DNA of 64,000 nt, from positions 62,001-126,000 of the forward strand of contig FJUW01000050.1 of NCBI GenBank assembly GCA_900074885.1, written 5' to 3'. Position numbers and translations under genes: made by a program. Origin of the DNA: Rhynchosporium graminicola (lineage: Eukaryota; Ascomycota; Leotiomycetes; Helotiales; Ploettnerulaceae). Shown here in pieces: positions 35,900-47,470 of this stretch; within the stretch, counting starts at the first letter, position 1, and each line of letters starts with the position of its first letter. The notes under the pieces are model-generated. The model was not told the DNA's origin and did no database searches. It saw only the letters and a list, made by a program, of their open reading frames with translations.

Positions 35900-37900
35900 G
35901 CTTCTACTAAGACAGGTCCTATAAAAATTATAAATAGAGCTTTCGGCTTTTCGTTATCGGAATCGTAGTCTATATCACTCCCGGCTTCACATAAGGTAAA
36001 AGCAATAGCTATATACTTATCTTCTATACTTTTATATTCTGCGACGTATTATTTATATACTTTCTTAAAGACTCTTCTAAAGTTACCTTTAAACTTAGAA
36101 GAGTTCTTCGCCTTAAACTTCTCCTTAGCCTTCTCTCTTTCTTCTACTATATAGTCGAAAGATATATAATCCGTAGTATTATATACCTAGTACTTCTTAG
36201 TATTACTTTCCTTATCTAGCGTATTTATCTTCTTCTCTCCTTATATTCTGAATCGCCCTTTACTATCTCCTTTCTCTTTCTCTCCGTATACTTATCCTTT
36301 ATCGGAATCGCTTCGGAATTTTCGATTAGTATAGAAGGTAGTACTAGTTACAGGGTATACGTGTTCGTAGTTGATAATAGAGGTTCTAATAGAAGTAATT
36401 ATCTTTTCAGTAGAAGTTATAAGTTAAGCTAGAGTAATTTAGTAAGCTTCTAAGCTTTAGTAAGTAATAATAATCTTATTTATAACGAACTTCTTATAGC
36501 GTAATTCAAAGGGTATACTATAATATAGCTCTCTAATCTATATAGAGAGTATATTAAAGTACTCTGAAGTCGTCTTTCTAAGGTTCTTTTCCTTAATCGA
36601 TTCAAGAGTAAGAAGATTCTATATAGTTAGAGAAGATCTACTAAACTCCTCGCTCTTAAACTGATCTATTATATTCTTTAGTATAATATCGAATCTAATA
36701 ATCAGAGAGGTTCTAAGGATACTATTCAGACCGTAATAGTAATATTAGAGAGCAGCGCTTTTCAGTATTAATAGAAACGCCTTACTATACTCCTCTAGTA
36801 GAATCTCAGCTCTTAAGTAAGTATTATAGAATATTCTAATCTTATTACTAAAGCTATCTCCGTCTCTCTTGAATTTCATCTCTTCTAGAAATATACAGAA
36901 GAAGCTAGCGATCTCCTTTCTATACGACTTCTCCTTCTCCTTCCGTACTATATTATAGTACTCTCCCTCTCCTCCTCTAGCTCCTTAGTAGCTTTCTCCT
37001 CCTTAGTAGCCTTCTCCTCCTTAGTAGCTTTCTCCTCCTCTAGCTCCTCTTTCTCTACTCCTTATATTCTTCAGTATACGCTTTCTGTAGTATCGCTACT
37101 CTTCTCTATTCTAGTCAGAGGAGGTCTCTTTATATTACTAAACTTCTTTAGTAGAATCTCGATCGTATTATAGAGATTCGTAGTATTCTTCATTAAAGTC
37201 GAATTCGCTAATAAGAGGTAAGCCGAGTATAATATAGCGTCTTTATCGTAGTTTATAGAACTCCTTCTTTAATCTCTTATACTCTAATTCGTCTTATTAA
37301 GTAGCTATATCGTTTATTATCTCCTTCTCTCTCTTATCTTACTATTACTATGCAGATATCTGCTTCTCTAGTATAAGTAGGTTTAATACTATATACTATA
37401 GCTATTCAGAGAGTATCTTCTCTCCTACTATACTCTCTAGCTCCTTTAAGGTCTAACTACTACGTATAGTATTCCATAGAGTATATAGAAGCTTATATAG
37501 CTCCTGCGCAGGTTTATTGCTTTCTTCGATAAATACGCCTTTAGTACGTAAAGTGAATATAAGGTTATTATTTAACGATTTCTTAATAGATTTAAAAGAG
37601 TCTACTATCTAACCTTCGTAGATCTCCTTAAATAAGGAGTATAAGGGTCTATCTACGTAGTTAGAGCTCTTGATTTATCTAATAAGACCTTCTCCTTATT
37701 TCCGTATAGTCTCCGAGTCTAGTAGGTCCTTACCGGAGTTCGCAGGTATATCGAAAGCACTAACCTCGGGAGTATTATTATCTCTTACTATATTAAAGGT
37801 CTAATTTATATTAGTGTTTTAGTGCTATTCCGAGGTTATTTAGAATAGTAATTATAGAGTTATTCTTAAGTATTCTATTCTTAAGTTATAGGGGAAGCGC
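35900..37900 (-). pseudogene. copia gag region (minus strand, RIP-degenerate)
   Basis: Lies between the right LTR and the integrase region, where copia gag is expected. It reads as a charged, helical protein with an E/K-rich section encoded at about 36960-37060, where an 18-bp unit (KATKEE on the minus strand) is repeated three times. A protease motif was not pinned down. Many stops. Confidence 0.6.
36981..37034 (-). repeat. Three tandem 18-bp units in copia gag
   Basis: CTCCTTAGTAGCTTTCTC occurs at 36981, 36999 (one change) and 37017. It encodes KATKEE-type repeats on the minus strand. Confidence 0.9.
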
Positions 37901-38262
37901 TAGCATAGCGCGTTCGAGTTTGACTTCGAGTTTTCGGCGCAAATAGAAGTCTCAAAAGCGCGTTATTTGAAGTCGGGTTACAGTAGTAATCGAAATACGT
38001 AGAAGGTAAGTACGTAGAAGGTAATAGTAGTATAATATACTAGAATTCGAATCAACTATATCGCAAGTAGAATCCAGGCAAATTATCTTAGTAATTCAAG
38101 TTAAATAGTAAAGAGGAGACCGTGTCTTCTCTAGTACTTAAGCTATTACTATAGTAGATATCTCTACTCTTTAAGGTTACTAGCGCGCTCTTTTCAGTAG
38201 TCGAAATTCTTAGAATTTAACTGCTTTTAAAGAGTGAAATAATCTATGCGTCTATTGATTAA

Positions 38263-38455
38263 TATTAGTATCACTCTATCGTAGTACGTATAATCAAGTA
38301 GTCTGCGTGAGCTAAAGTATAGTGATAGTAGTAGTAGTATTATCTATTATATCGTAGCTGGCTTTTCTAGGTAGTCGAGACTCCGTAAGGGAGATATATC
38401 TGGCCGGCTAAACCCCGGTGCAGATACTCAACTAACACGTGACTATGGACCAACA
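38263..38455 (-). repeat. 5' LTR of the copia element (right copy)
   Basis: 193 bp, begins TATTAGTATCAC (RIP-changed TGTTGATATCAC) and ends GGACCAACA. Followed by GGCCG at 38456-38460, after which base composition becomes normal. Confidence 0.93.
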
Positions 38456-38460
38456 GGCCG

Positions 38461-39160
38461 TTTCCTTCGCGATATTCCCTAGCTCGGGCGTGCCATTATA
38501 GTCTTAACATGAAGGGAATGAGACGCTCGGTACGTCGCTGAGCGCGTGCCTGGTTGATTCGTCATATTAGCTGTTCCTCGGTGGCGCAAACCGTCGTTAT
38601 GCTGCTCACTGCCAAAAAAAATTCCTTGCCGATGCAGGATCCTGTATGGTTGTCAGTGTTATCACCACTATCATTATTCTCACAGCTATCTATCCCGATT
38701 TACAAACTACCTGATCTGCATCTCCTCCTCTCCTCTCTATCACACAAAGTCATGGGTCATCGCTGTCATCATCATCGTCACCACTTCCAGGAACAAGGTT
38801 GGTGTCGGCTTCGTCGTCGGTCGCGTTGATCTCGGCTTTGGCTTTACAGGTTGCACAACCTTCGTGCTATACTTCTCTTCCACTTCCTTGGTGTCCTCAG
38901 CAGTTGGGATTCACCTTCTATAGTGTATGCATCTCTGCACCACTAGCAACGCTAACGGACACCGCCAAGGATCATTATCTGGATCGTAGTCCATCGAGTG
39001 TCGGATATTTGCATTTTCTACACCAGCTCTCAGTATAGCTCGACATCTTGCACTTCACGCCCTGAGCATATCATCAACCAGAAGATAAATCATCTATTCG
39101 TGTAGCTCACCCGCATTCCGCCTGGTGTATAAATAGAGACTTACCACCATCCGAAAATCG
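38461..39160. other. Non-coding or unassigned flank right of the nest
   Basis: About 700 bp of normal composition with CAT/CAC-rich stretches (38755-38790). Short open frames on the plus strand (38554-38829, 38799-39038) overlap one another and resemble no family. Nothing is supported as a gene. Confidence 0.4.
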
Positions 39161-39721
39161 ATGTGTCTTCGAGACGGATCTGTATCTCGCCAAAGGGATT
39201 TCCAGACTCGTTTTTCTTTTCGACAAGCAGCTGCTCTAGATTCGCTGACCGATATCATGACAGTGTTCGAGGGCTTGCCAGGCGAAATTTACGTGTCCGA
39301 GAGTCTAGGAGCTGGGTCTGAAGTTGAAAATTGGGTTATTGATAAGGCCAGTTCAACTTCGCTGTCATTACGAAAGGTGCTATCAAAATACGAACTCCCA
39401 ATCATGACTCATGATCCACATCACGGAACAACGACACTTCTTCATACGAGCAAAACCAGTAATAAGCCATATCATTGATTCAGAGAATCGCTCTTCAAGC
39501 GAGTAGAATGTACACCCTTGCTACCATCCGAATTCCGTAGACTCAGTGCTCGGAGACTCCACGCGCGTTTGTCTTCATTTGAAGATATGGACGAGCCGGA
39601 TATCCTTGAGGTCGAAGGAGTCACGGTACGCATAATAGGAGCTAAGAACGGGACAACGAAGGAGAGCCACTTAAGCGAGTCAATAAAAGCAGAACACGAC
39701 CGAAGTATCAGCACTTCATAA
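39161..39721 (+). CDS. Possible hypothetical gene or gene remnant
   Basis: Two successive plus-strand frames (39161-39478 and 39518-39721) have protein-like composition: MTVFEGLPGEIYVSESLGAG and LSSFEDMDEPDILEVEGVTV. A short intron could join them, since the gap of about 40-60 nt contains candidate sites, but I could not fix one. No known domain is recognised. It could equally be a degraded gene next to the retrotransposon nest. Low confidence that it is a functional coding sequence. Confidence 0.3.
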
Positions 39722-41796
39722 TCTCGTGGAGCTTTGCACATGACTTTCCCGACTAAATCGGGCCCAGAAGCTGTGGATGTGGGGATGCTGTAACCCCGAT
39801 TATTATGAAACTGTAGAGTGTAAGAGTGGGCGATGGCATTGTGAAGCTTGAATGTGAGGATGATAAGTGTGATGCAGCAAGCGGCGGCCAAGATACAACC
39901 GCGACGGCGCTGGTCTCACGAGTTTGGGACTGTTCATGATAGAACGTTACGATGAAAGAATTGAAACATATCATTCCGGATACGTGTTTCAATTTTCACT
40001 TTTTTGTTGAGAGATCGATCGAACGAATGCTCGCAGAGTGCGAGGGGAGATGAGTCCCTTGACGTCCTGAAATGCTGAAGTCCAGATCTCTGTTTAGATT
40101 CTCTGGTGCTGGTGGTGTGGTAACCCGCGGGGATGTCTGCGAGGGTAACTAAGTCACAATAAGGAAATTCCTAGCTATGTCTGCGAATACCAGGCCGGCG
40201 AAGCCTTGAAGGGAAGACGGCATGGTCTACAGTCTATTGAGAAGTGATAGGGCAGAAACAACATAGCGGGTCGCGCCTAGGAGAAGAGAAATAGTATATA
40301 CCTAGATACCTACCTACCTACCTACCTACCTACCAATCGCTACCCAGAAAAGCAACAGCCAACCAAGAAAAGCTAGACCAGACTTCCCTTCCCTTCCCTT
40401 CCCTGCCCACCCACCATAACGAATTCCAAAACCAAGAAAACACCTCACACCTCCACTTGGTAATCCTACAAAAGTGACATCGCGAAAACTTACGCACAAG
40501 TCTTTGAATATCAAGAAGAAAGACTCCAACGTCGTGAAAAAAAGGATTTGGGACTGGAATTTCTGTTGACTGATTCACTAAGTGGGACGATGATATTGGC
40601 TTTCGCTGGGATCGGCTACTATTTCACTCGGGACAACGATAGGGTCGGTTTGGAGGGGGGACTACGTGAGGAGGGCGGACGGGACGGAGATGCGATATAG
40701 AGGCAGATATCCGTTCGCTGCTCTTCACCACCATTGTCGATAGCGAGTTCTCATATAGACCTATAGTCAAAGGACAGCAGTCCCTCGAACCCGACCCGTT
40801 AACTTCCCAACGCCCTTGCGATCATTTCCCGACTTCCTTCACATTACCATTGAAGCGATGTCCCAAGACATTCTTTCTTGCCAATTGAGCCTAGAGTAGT
40901 GATGTACCCGTAGCAAAAGAACAGCAGTCCTACGGATTTAGGTTCCCAAAACAAGAACATCCTCTCATCATTTTACTGACTTTCAACTACTCATAAAACC
41001 AAGTCCTGTGATACTCTCGTCACGTGGATATAAAAATAGGGATGTGTATCTAGTATTTGATGTGGATGGTTGAAAGGATATCAGTTCCGCTCAAAGTAAT
41101 CCATGTCTCCCACAGTACGAGAGCACAAGAGCACGAGAAACCCATACCTACTCAAGTAAGATCTCGTCTCGCTATTCCTTAACAGACGATGCCTGGGGAA
41201 AAGAAAACGGTTATTTTGGCGAAGCTGATGTAAATAAGAGGTGCCAAGGCAATGTCATGAGTTTTACCTGTTCCTCAATTCGAAGACTCGTTTCAGGTCT
41301 TTGATGAATCTACTATGTCATGACATCAAGCGAGATCAGAGGGTTTTTGTTTCAAAGACGTGTATAAATATCGCCAAGGGAGTGGAATCTCTTAGTATGT
41401 CGTCGAGGGAGATTCGTGCCGTGATGCCGAAAAATTCCCCGCATTGAGTACTCAACACAGTTCATGACATAGGAAAGATGAGACGAACGATTCGATCTGC
41501 TCGGCCGTTGCATGTTGGAAACTAGGAAATATTGGATTATAAACAGAGTGTTCTGGGGATCAAAAAAAGCAGGCGCGCAAAAGCATGTAAAATCAATATT
41601 GACAATAATTGTAGGATTGCAAATCGATTGTAAGGCCGTAGGAAGAACCGTTTCCAAGCTTTTCTCCTTCAGCTCCCATCCAATCCAACCCATTGTGATG
41701 CGCTCCTATTATGACATATCCTTGCTCTCGCTCCTTATTCGTGTACGTAGTTGGGGGGCGCAGTCACTTCGGACAAAGCCTGGTCGCATTCATTGT
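39722..41796. other. Long intergenic region
   Basis: About 2 kb without a supported gene. It contains a (TACC)7 microsatellite at 40307-40334 and a pyrimidine-rich CCCTTCCCTTCC tract near 40385-40402. Part of it must be the 3' UTR of the minus-strand CYSTM gene. Several short open frames exist on both strands but have no conserved look. Confidence 0.5.
40307..40334. repeat. (TACC)7 microsatellite
   Basis: Seven uninterrupted TACC units, visible directly. Confidence 0.95.
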
Positions 41797-42230
41797 TTAA
41801 CAGCATCCCTCGCAGCACTCAGCACAGTCGGCACAAGCTTCGCAACCCTCCTCAGCTACGCAGCAACAGCACAATGTTGCGAGACAGACACCGAGGCATC
41901 CTCCACCGCATGCGCCGCCCTTCTTCTGCTTTGGTGGTGGTGCTTGTTGATATTGCATTTGCTATGCCACGATTAGCTGACCATCTCCTGCGCAAAAGAC
42001 CTAAGAGGGAGAGAGCATACTTGTTGCTGCATTGGAGGGCCCTGCTGATAGCCGCCTTGTTGAGGTGGATAGCCTTGCTGAGGTGGGTAACCGCCTTGTT
42101 GATATGCCTGGAAAGAGTTAGGGATGGGATGATGATGCCGGGTAATGGCGGTTTGCGATATGATTCCTACCTGTGGTGGGTACTGCTGCTGTTGAGGAGG
42201 CCCTTGGTTGTAGTATCCTTGGGCGGACAT
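41797..42230 (-). CDS. CYSTM-domain cysteine-rich membrane protein
   Basis: Three exons on the minus strand: 42171-42230, 42021-42107 and 41797-41961, giving 103 residues. Introns of 63 and 59 nt are GT-AG. The N-terminal half is low-complexity, rich in Gln, Pro, Gly and Tyr (MSAQGYYNQGPPQQQQ, then repeated GGYPPQQGYPPQQ). The C-terminal half is KKGGACGGGCLGVCLATLCC followed by CCVAEEGCEACADCAECCEG and CC. This is the layout of the CYSTM family: a Q/P/Y-rich cytosolic part followed by a short cysteine-rich hydrophobic segment that anchors in membranes, linked in the family to stress tolerance. The start is the first ATG of the Q/P-rich frame; upstream ATG codons in the same frame belong to the leader. 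The exact role in this fungus is unknown. Confidence 0.9.
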
Positions 42231-44419
42231 CTCGAAGTTTCTAAAGGTGGTAATTGTCAGCTGTCGATCGCAAACCAAGTGATGGTTCGATTCCCGACAG
42301 GTAATGAACTCAGGTTTGGGTGAGAAACTGTGCAGAGCTAAGCTCGAGAACAAATTGTCCAGGGACGTACTTGTTACTAAGTAATCAAAAGAACTCGGAT
42401 ATGGAGCGATGGTGATGATGATGATGGTTGTGAGCGCGGCAATGTCTCAAGTCGCAGATGGAAAGAACGGATGAGCGAGAGGTGCAGATTGCAGTCCATG
42501 TGTATTGTAATTGATTAATGGAAGGGAAGGGAAGGGAAGGGGAAGAAGATCCGCGACGCACGCCAAGCCCCATAGGGTAAAAGAGGGACCTTCAGACTAG
42601 CGGGGAGCACTACTGAGCTGAGGTGAGGTATTCCCTGACATCCGAGTCGAGCTAGCTGAAATGAATGCGCAAATGAGCATAACAGGTGAAGTAAAAAGAT
42701 AACTTATACTTGTTAATCATGCGTGATTTTAGGTAGCTAATACCTGGTAGTAATGCAATTTACAGTAAAGTCATCAGAAGCTTACCTAGGTAGGTAGGTA
42801 GGTAGGTCGGTAGGTAGGTAGGTAGGTAGGTAGGTACCGGTACTCACGACATCCAAGTCTACCTACGGAGCAGCTTTACACTTCGCCGCCCAAGACGAGC
42901 TCAACTCGCCTGGGAAAAGGACGGATAGTCTTCTGGCTCCTGATGTGTTCGTTCATTTATGCCCATACGAGGGATGCTTGCTACTGTATCATATGTACCT
43001 CATACTGCGAGGTAAGTATGGACTTGCATTTGCTTCTGCCATTTCTACTTACCTCCCTCCCGTACTTACTCCGTACTCCGTATGGATGGATGGATATGGA
43101 TGGGCGGGCGGGCGTACATGAATGACAAATATAGATTGATATTAGTTAGGTAGGTCAATATTGTAATACAGTAGTACAACGCGTAAACCTTTCTTCGTGG
43201 CTCTGCAAACAAATAATAGCCTTGCAACTTCTATACTCCGTAATGAGCCCGGCTCGCTCGAAAGTCCGAATTGTCCACCCCACGTCCATCTGGGGTGGTC
43301 CTTTCCCCCGGGGCCCTGTCATCTCAGCGCCACACCTGCAGTGCAGTGCAGTGCAGTGGTATCGTATCGCTTCGTTGTTTCATCCTCGGCGAATCGAGGG
43401 AAAAAGCTTATTATTTATTTTCCAAGCCTTCCCTCCCGTCAAACCTCTTGGCTGCCTAGGTATCAACTGTTTGTTTCACAACCACACTGATGGGATGGTT
43501 ATCATCCACTCAATCAAATTCGCGCGCTTAGGTACAATCATGAGACACGTCTTCGGGAATGGAAGAATGATCGAAGAACCATTCACACTTCTGCAAAAGA
43601 ACGGAGGTGGTCGAAGGTTTGGATCGGTGGCTGGCTATCTCGGGAGAGTGAGTAAGTAGGTGCGCTGTCCGCGGATCATCCACTAAATACAGTCCAAGAG
43701 GATTTCATATCTCAATGAACAGCCTATTGAGAATCATCATGAACTCTCCGGCATGACATCCCGATACATAAGCCTCGGGAGAATCGGCCAGGTGAATTCT
43801 TCAGGTACATTCGTTTGCTTTCTTCCTCGTACCTCCGTAAATAACATGCCTTGTTCGGGTACCTGGAGACTGGTCTTGAAACGATGCTACTATCCAAGAA
43901 TATTGATGAGCCCTTCTCATCTAAATTTGGCTCGTGTGCTCCAGTCAAATTCTAATCATTAGATACCGGCTTCTTCGAATCTATGCCCTCTCCAGAGATA
44001 CAGACAGATCTTCCGATAGCTTTAGATCACGTGCCTCCGCATGACGCGATATCCTTGGCGTCGGCTCAGAGCAGGCATGTTCGAAAACTTTCCCCTTCAA
44101 GGTCATCCATCAGTCGTCGCTGTTGTCGCCGTCGCCCCCAAGCCCTCCCCAGTCAAACCCGTCCAAGCTAATATTTTATATTCTTTTCTCATCCTGCTGC
44201 TTTCCATCATAGATTCATTGCCCATACCTTACTTTCACACCAGTCAAGTCGTCATCGCAAAACAACCCCGCTATTTTACCGACCCTCAATCAATACCCCG
44301 CCACGCAGTCAACAAACCGACAAGTAATTGCAAAGAGAGAGAGGAGGCTGATACTCTAGCAACGCCATTCTTCGAGCTACACATATTCCCTCAATCTCTA
44401 CAACGCAACATCGCCCAAC
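42231..44419. other. Intergenic region between divergent CYSTM and glutaredoxin genes
   Basis: About 2.2 kb holding the promoters of both genes. It contains a (GGTA)n tract at 42787-42836, GATG/GGTGAT-rich repeats near 42410-42425, a purine GGGAAGGGAAGGGAAGG run near 42521-42541, and GTGCAGTGCAGTGCAGTG at about 43342-43358. Small open frames occur but none has supporting features. Confidence 0.5.
42787..42836. repeat. (GGTA)n microsatellite
   Basis: About twelve AGGT/GGTA units with one interruption (GGTC), visible directly. Confidence 0.93.
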
Positions 44420-45436
44420 ATGTCAAGCCTTATCGAATTGAAGACAGAGGAGGAATGGAACCAGCATGCGAGTTCTGTTCCATCAACCACTCTCCAGGTT
44501 ATCTACTTCAAAGCTGAATGGGCTGCACCAGTAAGTTGCTCCGTCTGTTCCTAAGAGTCACTTACCTCCATGCGCTGTCCAACACTACACAAAGACATCA
44601 TTACCCACTCCAATTTCATGAATACATGCTGACCTCCTCAGTGTAAGCAAATGACTACAGTCCTCCAAACCCTCGCCTCATCCTACCCCATCACCGAACC
44701 CCTCTCAACATCCTGGGTCGCGCTCGACGCTGAAGATGTGCCCGACATTAGCGACTCCTTCGATGTAACAGCTGTCCCCTTCCTCGTCCTCCAGCGAAAT
44801 AAACAAGTCCTCGAAACGGTCAGCGGAAGCGATGCTATGAAAGTCCGAGCTGCCATTGAGAAACACGCAAACACCCCCAGCTCTAGGACCAGCACCGGTA
44901 CAGCAGCTCCAGTATCACCTGCCATCAACGGAACCCCAGCCAAGAACCTGAGTACATACGCACCTACTCCACAAGATCCCGCTACGGCCCCAGAATCAAC
45001 GTCTACGGAAGCTGTTGAGGATAAGGAGTCGTTGCACAAGAGACTCACATCGCTTGTTAAGGCTGCGCCAGTAATGCTGTTCATGAAAGGTACGCCTAGC
45101 GCGCCTCAGTGCGGATTTTCCCGACAACTGGTAGCGCTTCTGAGAGAGAATTCTGTCAAGTATGGATTCTTCAACATTTTGGCAGATGATGAGGTCCGGC
45201 AAGGGTTGAAGGAATTCGCAGATTGGCCCACGTTCCCGCAATTGTGGGTTGCTGGTGATTTGGTTGGTGGTTTGGACATTGTGAGTTACCTCATGGTTCT
45301 GTTTCATTTTGTGATGCTAATTTGTTGCTCTAAGGTCAAGGAGGAAATGAGTAACGATCCCGAATTTTTAAAGGCATACAGTGTAGCAAAGCCAGCACCT
45401 GCAGCCTCTACGCAACCAGCAACCGCTACAGCATAG
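44420..45436 (+). CDS. GRX4: Monothiol glutaredoxin, Grx3/Grx4 (PICOT) type
   Basis: Exons 44420-44530, 44642-45280 and 45335-45436 give 283 residues. It begins MSSLIELKTEEEWNQHASSV. A thioredoxin-like domain carries the site AEWAAPCKQM, whose WAAPC motif is formed across the first splice junction (P|C). A Ser/Thr/Ala-rich linker follows, then a glutaredoxin domain with MLFMKGTPSAPQCGFSRQLV; CGFS is the [2Fe-2S]/glutathione-binding motif. WPTFPQLWVAGDLVGGLDI is the usual GSH-binding C-terminal part. Proteins of this type bind Fe-S clusters with glutathione, regulate iron-responsive transcription factors and deliver iron in the cytosol and nucleus. Intron 1 is 111 nt. Intron 2 is 54 nt, a multiple of three with no stop. 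Grx3 and Grx4 cannot be told apart here; many filamentous fungi have only one such gene. Confidence 0.95.
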
Positions 45437-47470
45437 AGATATCGGAAGCTGAAATAATATACCCTACTGCGCTATCATACCCAAACTAATGACTTTCAAA
45501 TACTTCGCGGTGCAACGTACCGTAGCCCAGACATTTGTCTGCTTCTCTTCTCATGACTTCCTCCCGTACTATCCTCCCACGAAGGTAGTTGCAAAGTAAA
45601 ATCAGCGCCATGCACGACGACAGTGAGTTGATCTTATATGGCTTCTCCGCTAGAGGTTTCCTTACTAAGTGTCTGAGCCTGAAAGACGCGGAATTCCACC
45701 CACAGACTAAAGGTACAGGCCATTGAACTTAGCCCAGAAAGGTGAAGTCAGATGTAACATTCTAGGGCTTCGAACTACCTGGCGTTGTCCCCATTGTCCT
45801 TAAGGTTAAGGTGTACTAGTGTTTTTACTCCTGCTGATTCTGATCACGCGAGGTTCATGAAATTCTCATCGTACTTTCCTCCCTTCCTTTCGCTGGATAT
45901 TACTTTTAGACAGACAAGGAGCTGAAAGCACACTCTCTCACTTACCTATTCGTTCGATCGGTCTGCCGTTTCGTTTGTATCATTTGGGAAATAGGAATCC
46001 TAGATAGATGTGAGAAGTGCAGATTGCATTACATCAGTCCTATAAGGATTTCCCAATCACGCAACAGACACACACACTCTCTCTCTCTCTTTCAACTCTC
46101 ATCTCCCACCCCTCGTTAATTATTCATAATTCATTACCCCTCAATTCCTGGAAATACCGAAACGGGAAACGGGAAATGGGATAGCTTATAGAGGGGGGGG
46201 GGGGGGATTAGGTAGGTAGTCTTCTCTCAGATGTTAGCGCTTCTCTTTGATTGATTGATTGATTGCTTTCCTCGCTTATGTGGGTAGTGAGGGTAGGTAT
46301 TTATTGGATGATTTTTGAGGAGAGATGATCGTTTATCAGGGAAGAAAGGCCAAAGTAAGGAAAAGAAATGAAACGGGAGGAGGAGACGGAGAAGGAGAAT
46401 GAGAAGGAGGGTGAGATTCAGCTCATCATTTACTTGCTTACTTTCTACATTCCTCTCGATCGATGTGGAGGTGTAGGTAGCATGCTTTGTATTATGATAT
46501 TAGAATTTCAATCTCTCACGCGCTTCCTTGCTTACTTGCTCACTTATCCAGGATAACCGCTGCTTGCCAACCTTGTGATCATAGTGGATCTGGCGATTAT
46601 CTTATCTTGGAGTCTACGAAAGGTACCAGGGATCGATTTCGCTTAATCGTCGTTGTTTACTTTACTCTTTCTTTCCTTTCTTCCAACGCGCCGGTCGACA
46701 ATGAATGTCTTGCATAGGTATGCATCTTATTCATTTAACTCTACCTCACTCTCACGTTACCTCATACTCACTCACTCACTATCCTTTACCAAATCGCGTA
46801 TCTTTCATTTCTATATTATTTCTAAATTCTGCATCCCAGTTCATGGATGGGACGGAAAGATGTGAATACTCAGCTAAGTAAAGGGTTAGGTTGGCGAGGA
46901 AGTAAGTATGGTGTATATTTTGGTACTAGTACAGTATTTCCTCTTTCTCAGAATTCCTCTCTATGCAATTCTCATCTCCTTTTATCCACATCCCACCCAC
47001 ATCTCATCTCTTATTTTCGTCAAATTGCTCAACTCCAGATAACCCCACGCCCATCTAGATACTTCTTGCATTCGAAGCATTTTCTACTTCCCATTTTTCG
47101 TGCTGCCCAATACGCCACGCCATGCCATGCCATGCAAAATCCTCGACTTTCTTTCCAAAAACGCCTGCTGTGCCTCTCCGATCGGAATTTAGGAGAACCC
47201 ATCCATTTTATTTTCCCGCGTTCTCATTCACGAGATGTTTGGCTTGCTACGTATGCGGCCATGGGATCTCCATTGGTGTCTTCTATCATAGGGTCGCCTT
47301 TTTCTGTATCAGCAATGCGGTGTGCGATTCCGAAGTTTTGGTTATGGGGGCGGGTATCACTTTGGCAGCCTAGAGATAAAAGTTTAGTACTAATTTTTGA
47401 GAGGGATCGAGAATGAAGATTTTTTTGATAGTTAGCTTACCAGGACAATTGTGAACAACTAGAGGAATAA
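45437..47470. other. Intergenic region, convergent side of GRX4 and SSL1
   Basis: About 2 kb with no supported gene. It has a CA/CT dinucleotide tract near 46070-46091, a G homopolymer of about 13 at 46194-46206, GATTGATTGATTG near 46251-46264, ACTCACTCACTCAC near 46767, and CCATGCCATGCCATGC near 47122-47137. Overlapping short frames in both directions look random. Confidence 0.5.

Larger units (their letters stand above)
3908..38455 (-). mobile_element. Ty1/copia LTR retrotransposon (outermost element of the nest)
   Basis: Two 193-bp direct repeats, 3908-4100 and 38263-38455, begin TGTTG and end CAACA in their less mutated copies. They are flanked by the 5-bp duplication GGCCG (3903-3907 and 38456-38460). 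Coding is on the minus strand, so the right LTR is the 5' LTR. The internal part consists of 32776-38262 plus 4101-4430; everything from 4431 to 32770 is inserted gypsy-A, and one CCTAC copy (32771-32775) is its target duplication. The order gag, integrase, RT, RNase H read leftwards is typical of copia. CpA-to-TpA changes have filled the frames with stops, so it is dead. Confidence 0.95.

Noticed and set aside
3238..38262. CRISPR-like array suggested by the many regular short repeats
   Set aside because: The repeats are LTRs, degraded tandem repeats and microsatellites in a fungal genome; there is no regular repeat-spacer pattern.
41512..42323. Plus-strand frames of 154 and 190 codons
   Set aside because: They are opposite-strand shadows of the spliced CYSTM gene, whose cysteine-rich protein is unmistakable.
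43222..43659. 145-codon plus-strand frame
   Set aside because: It includes simple repeat sequence (GTGCA units), has no domain and overlaps other random frames.
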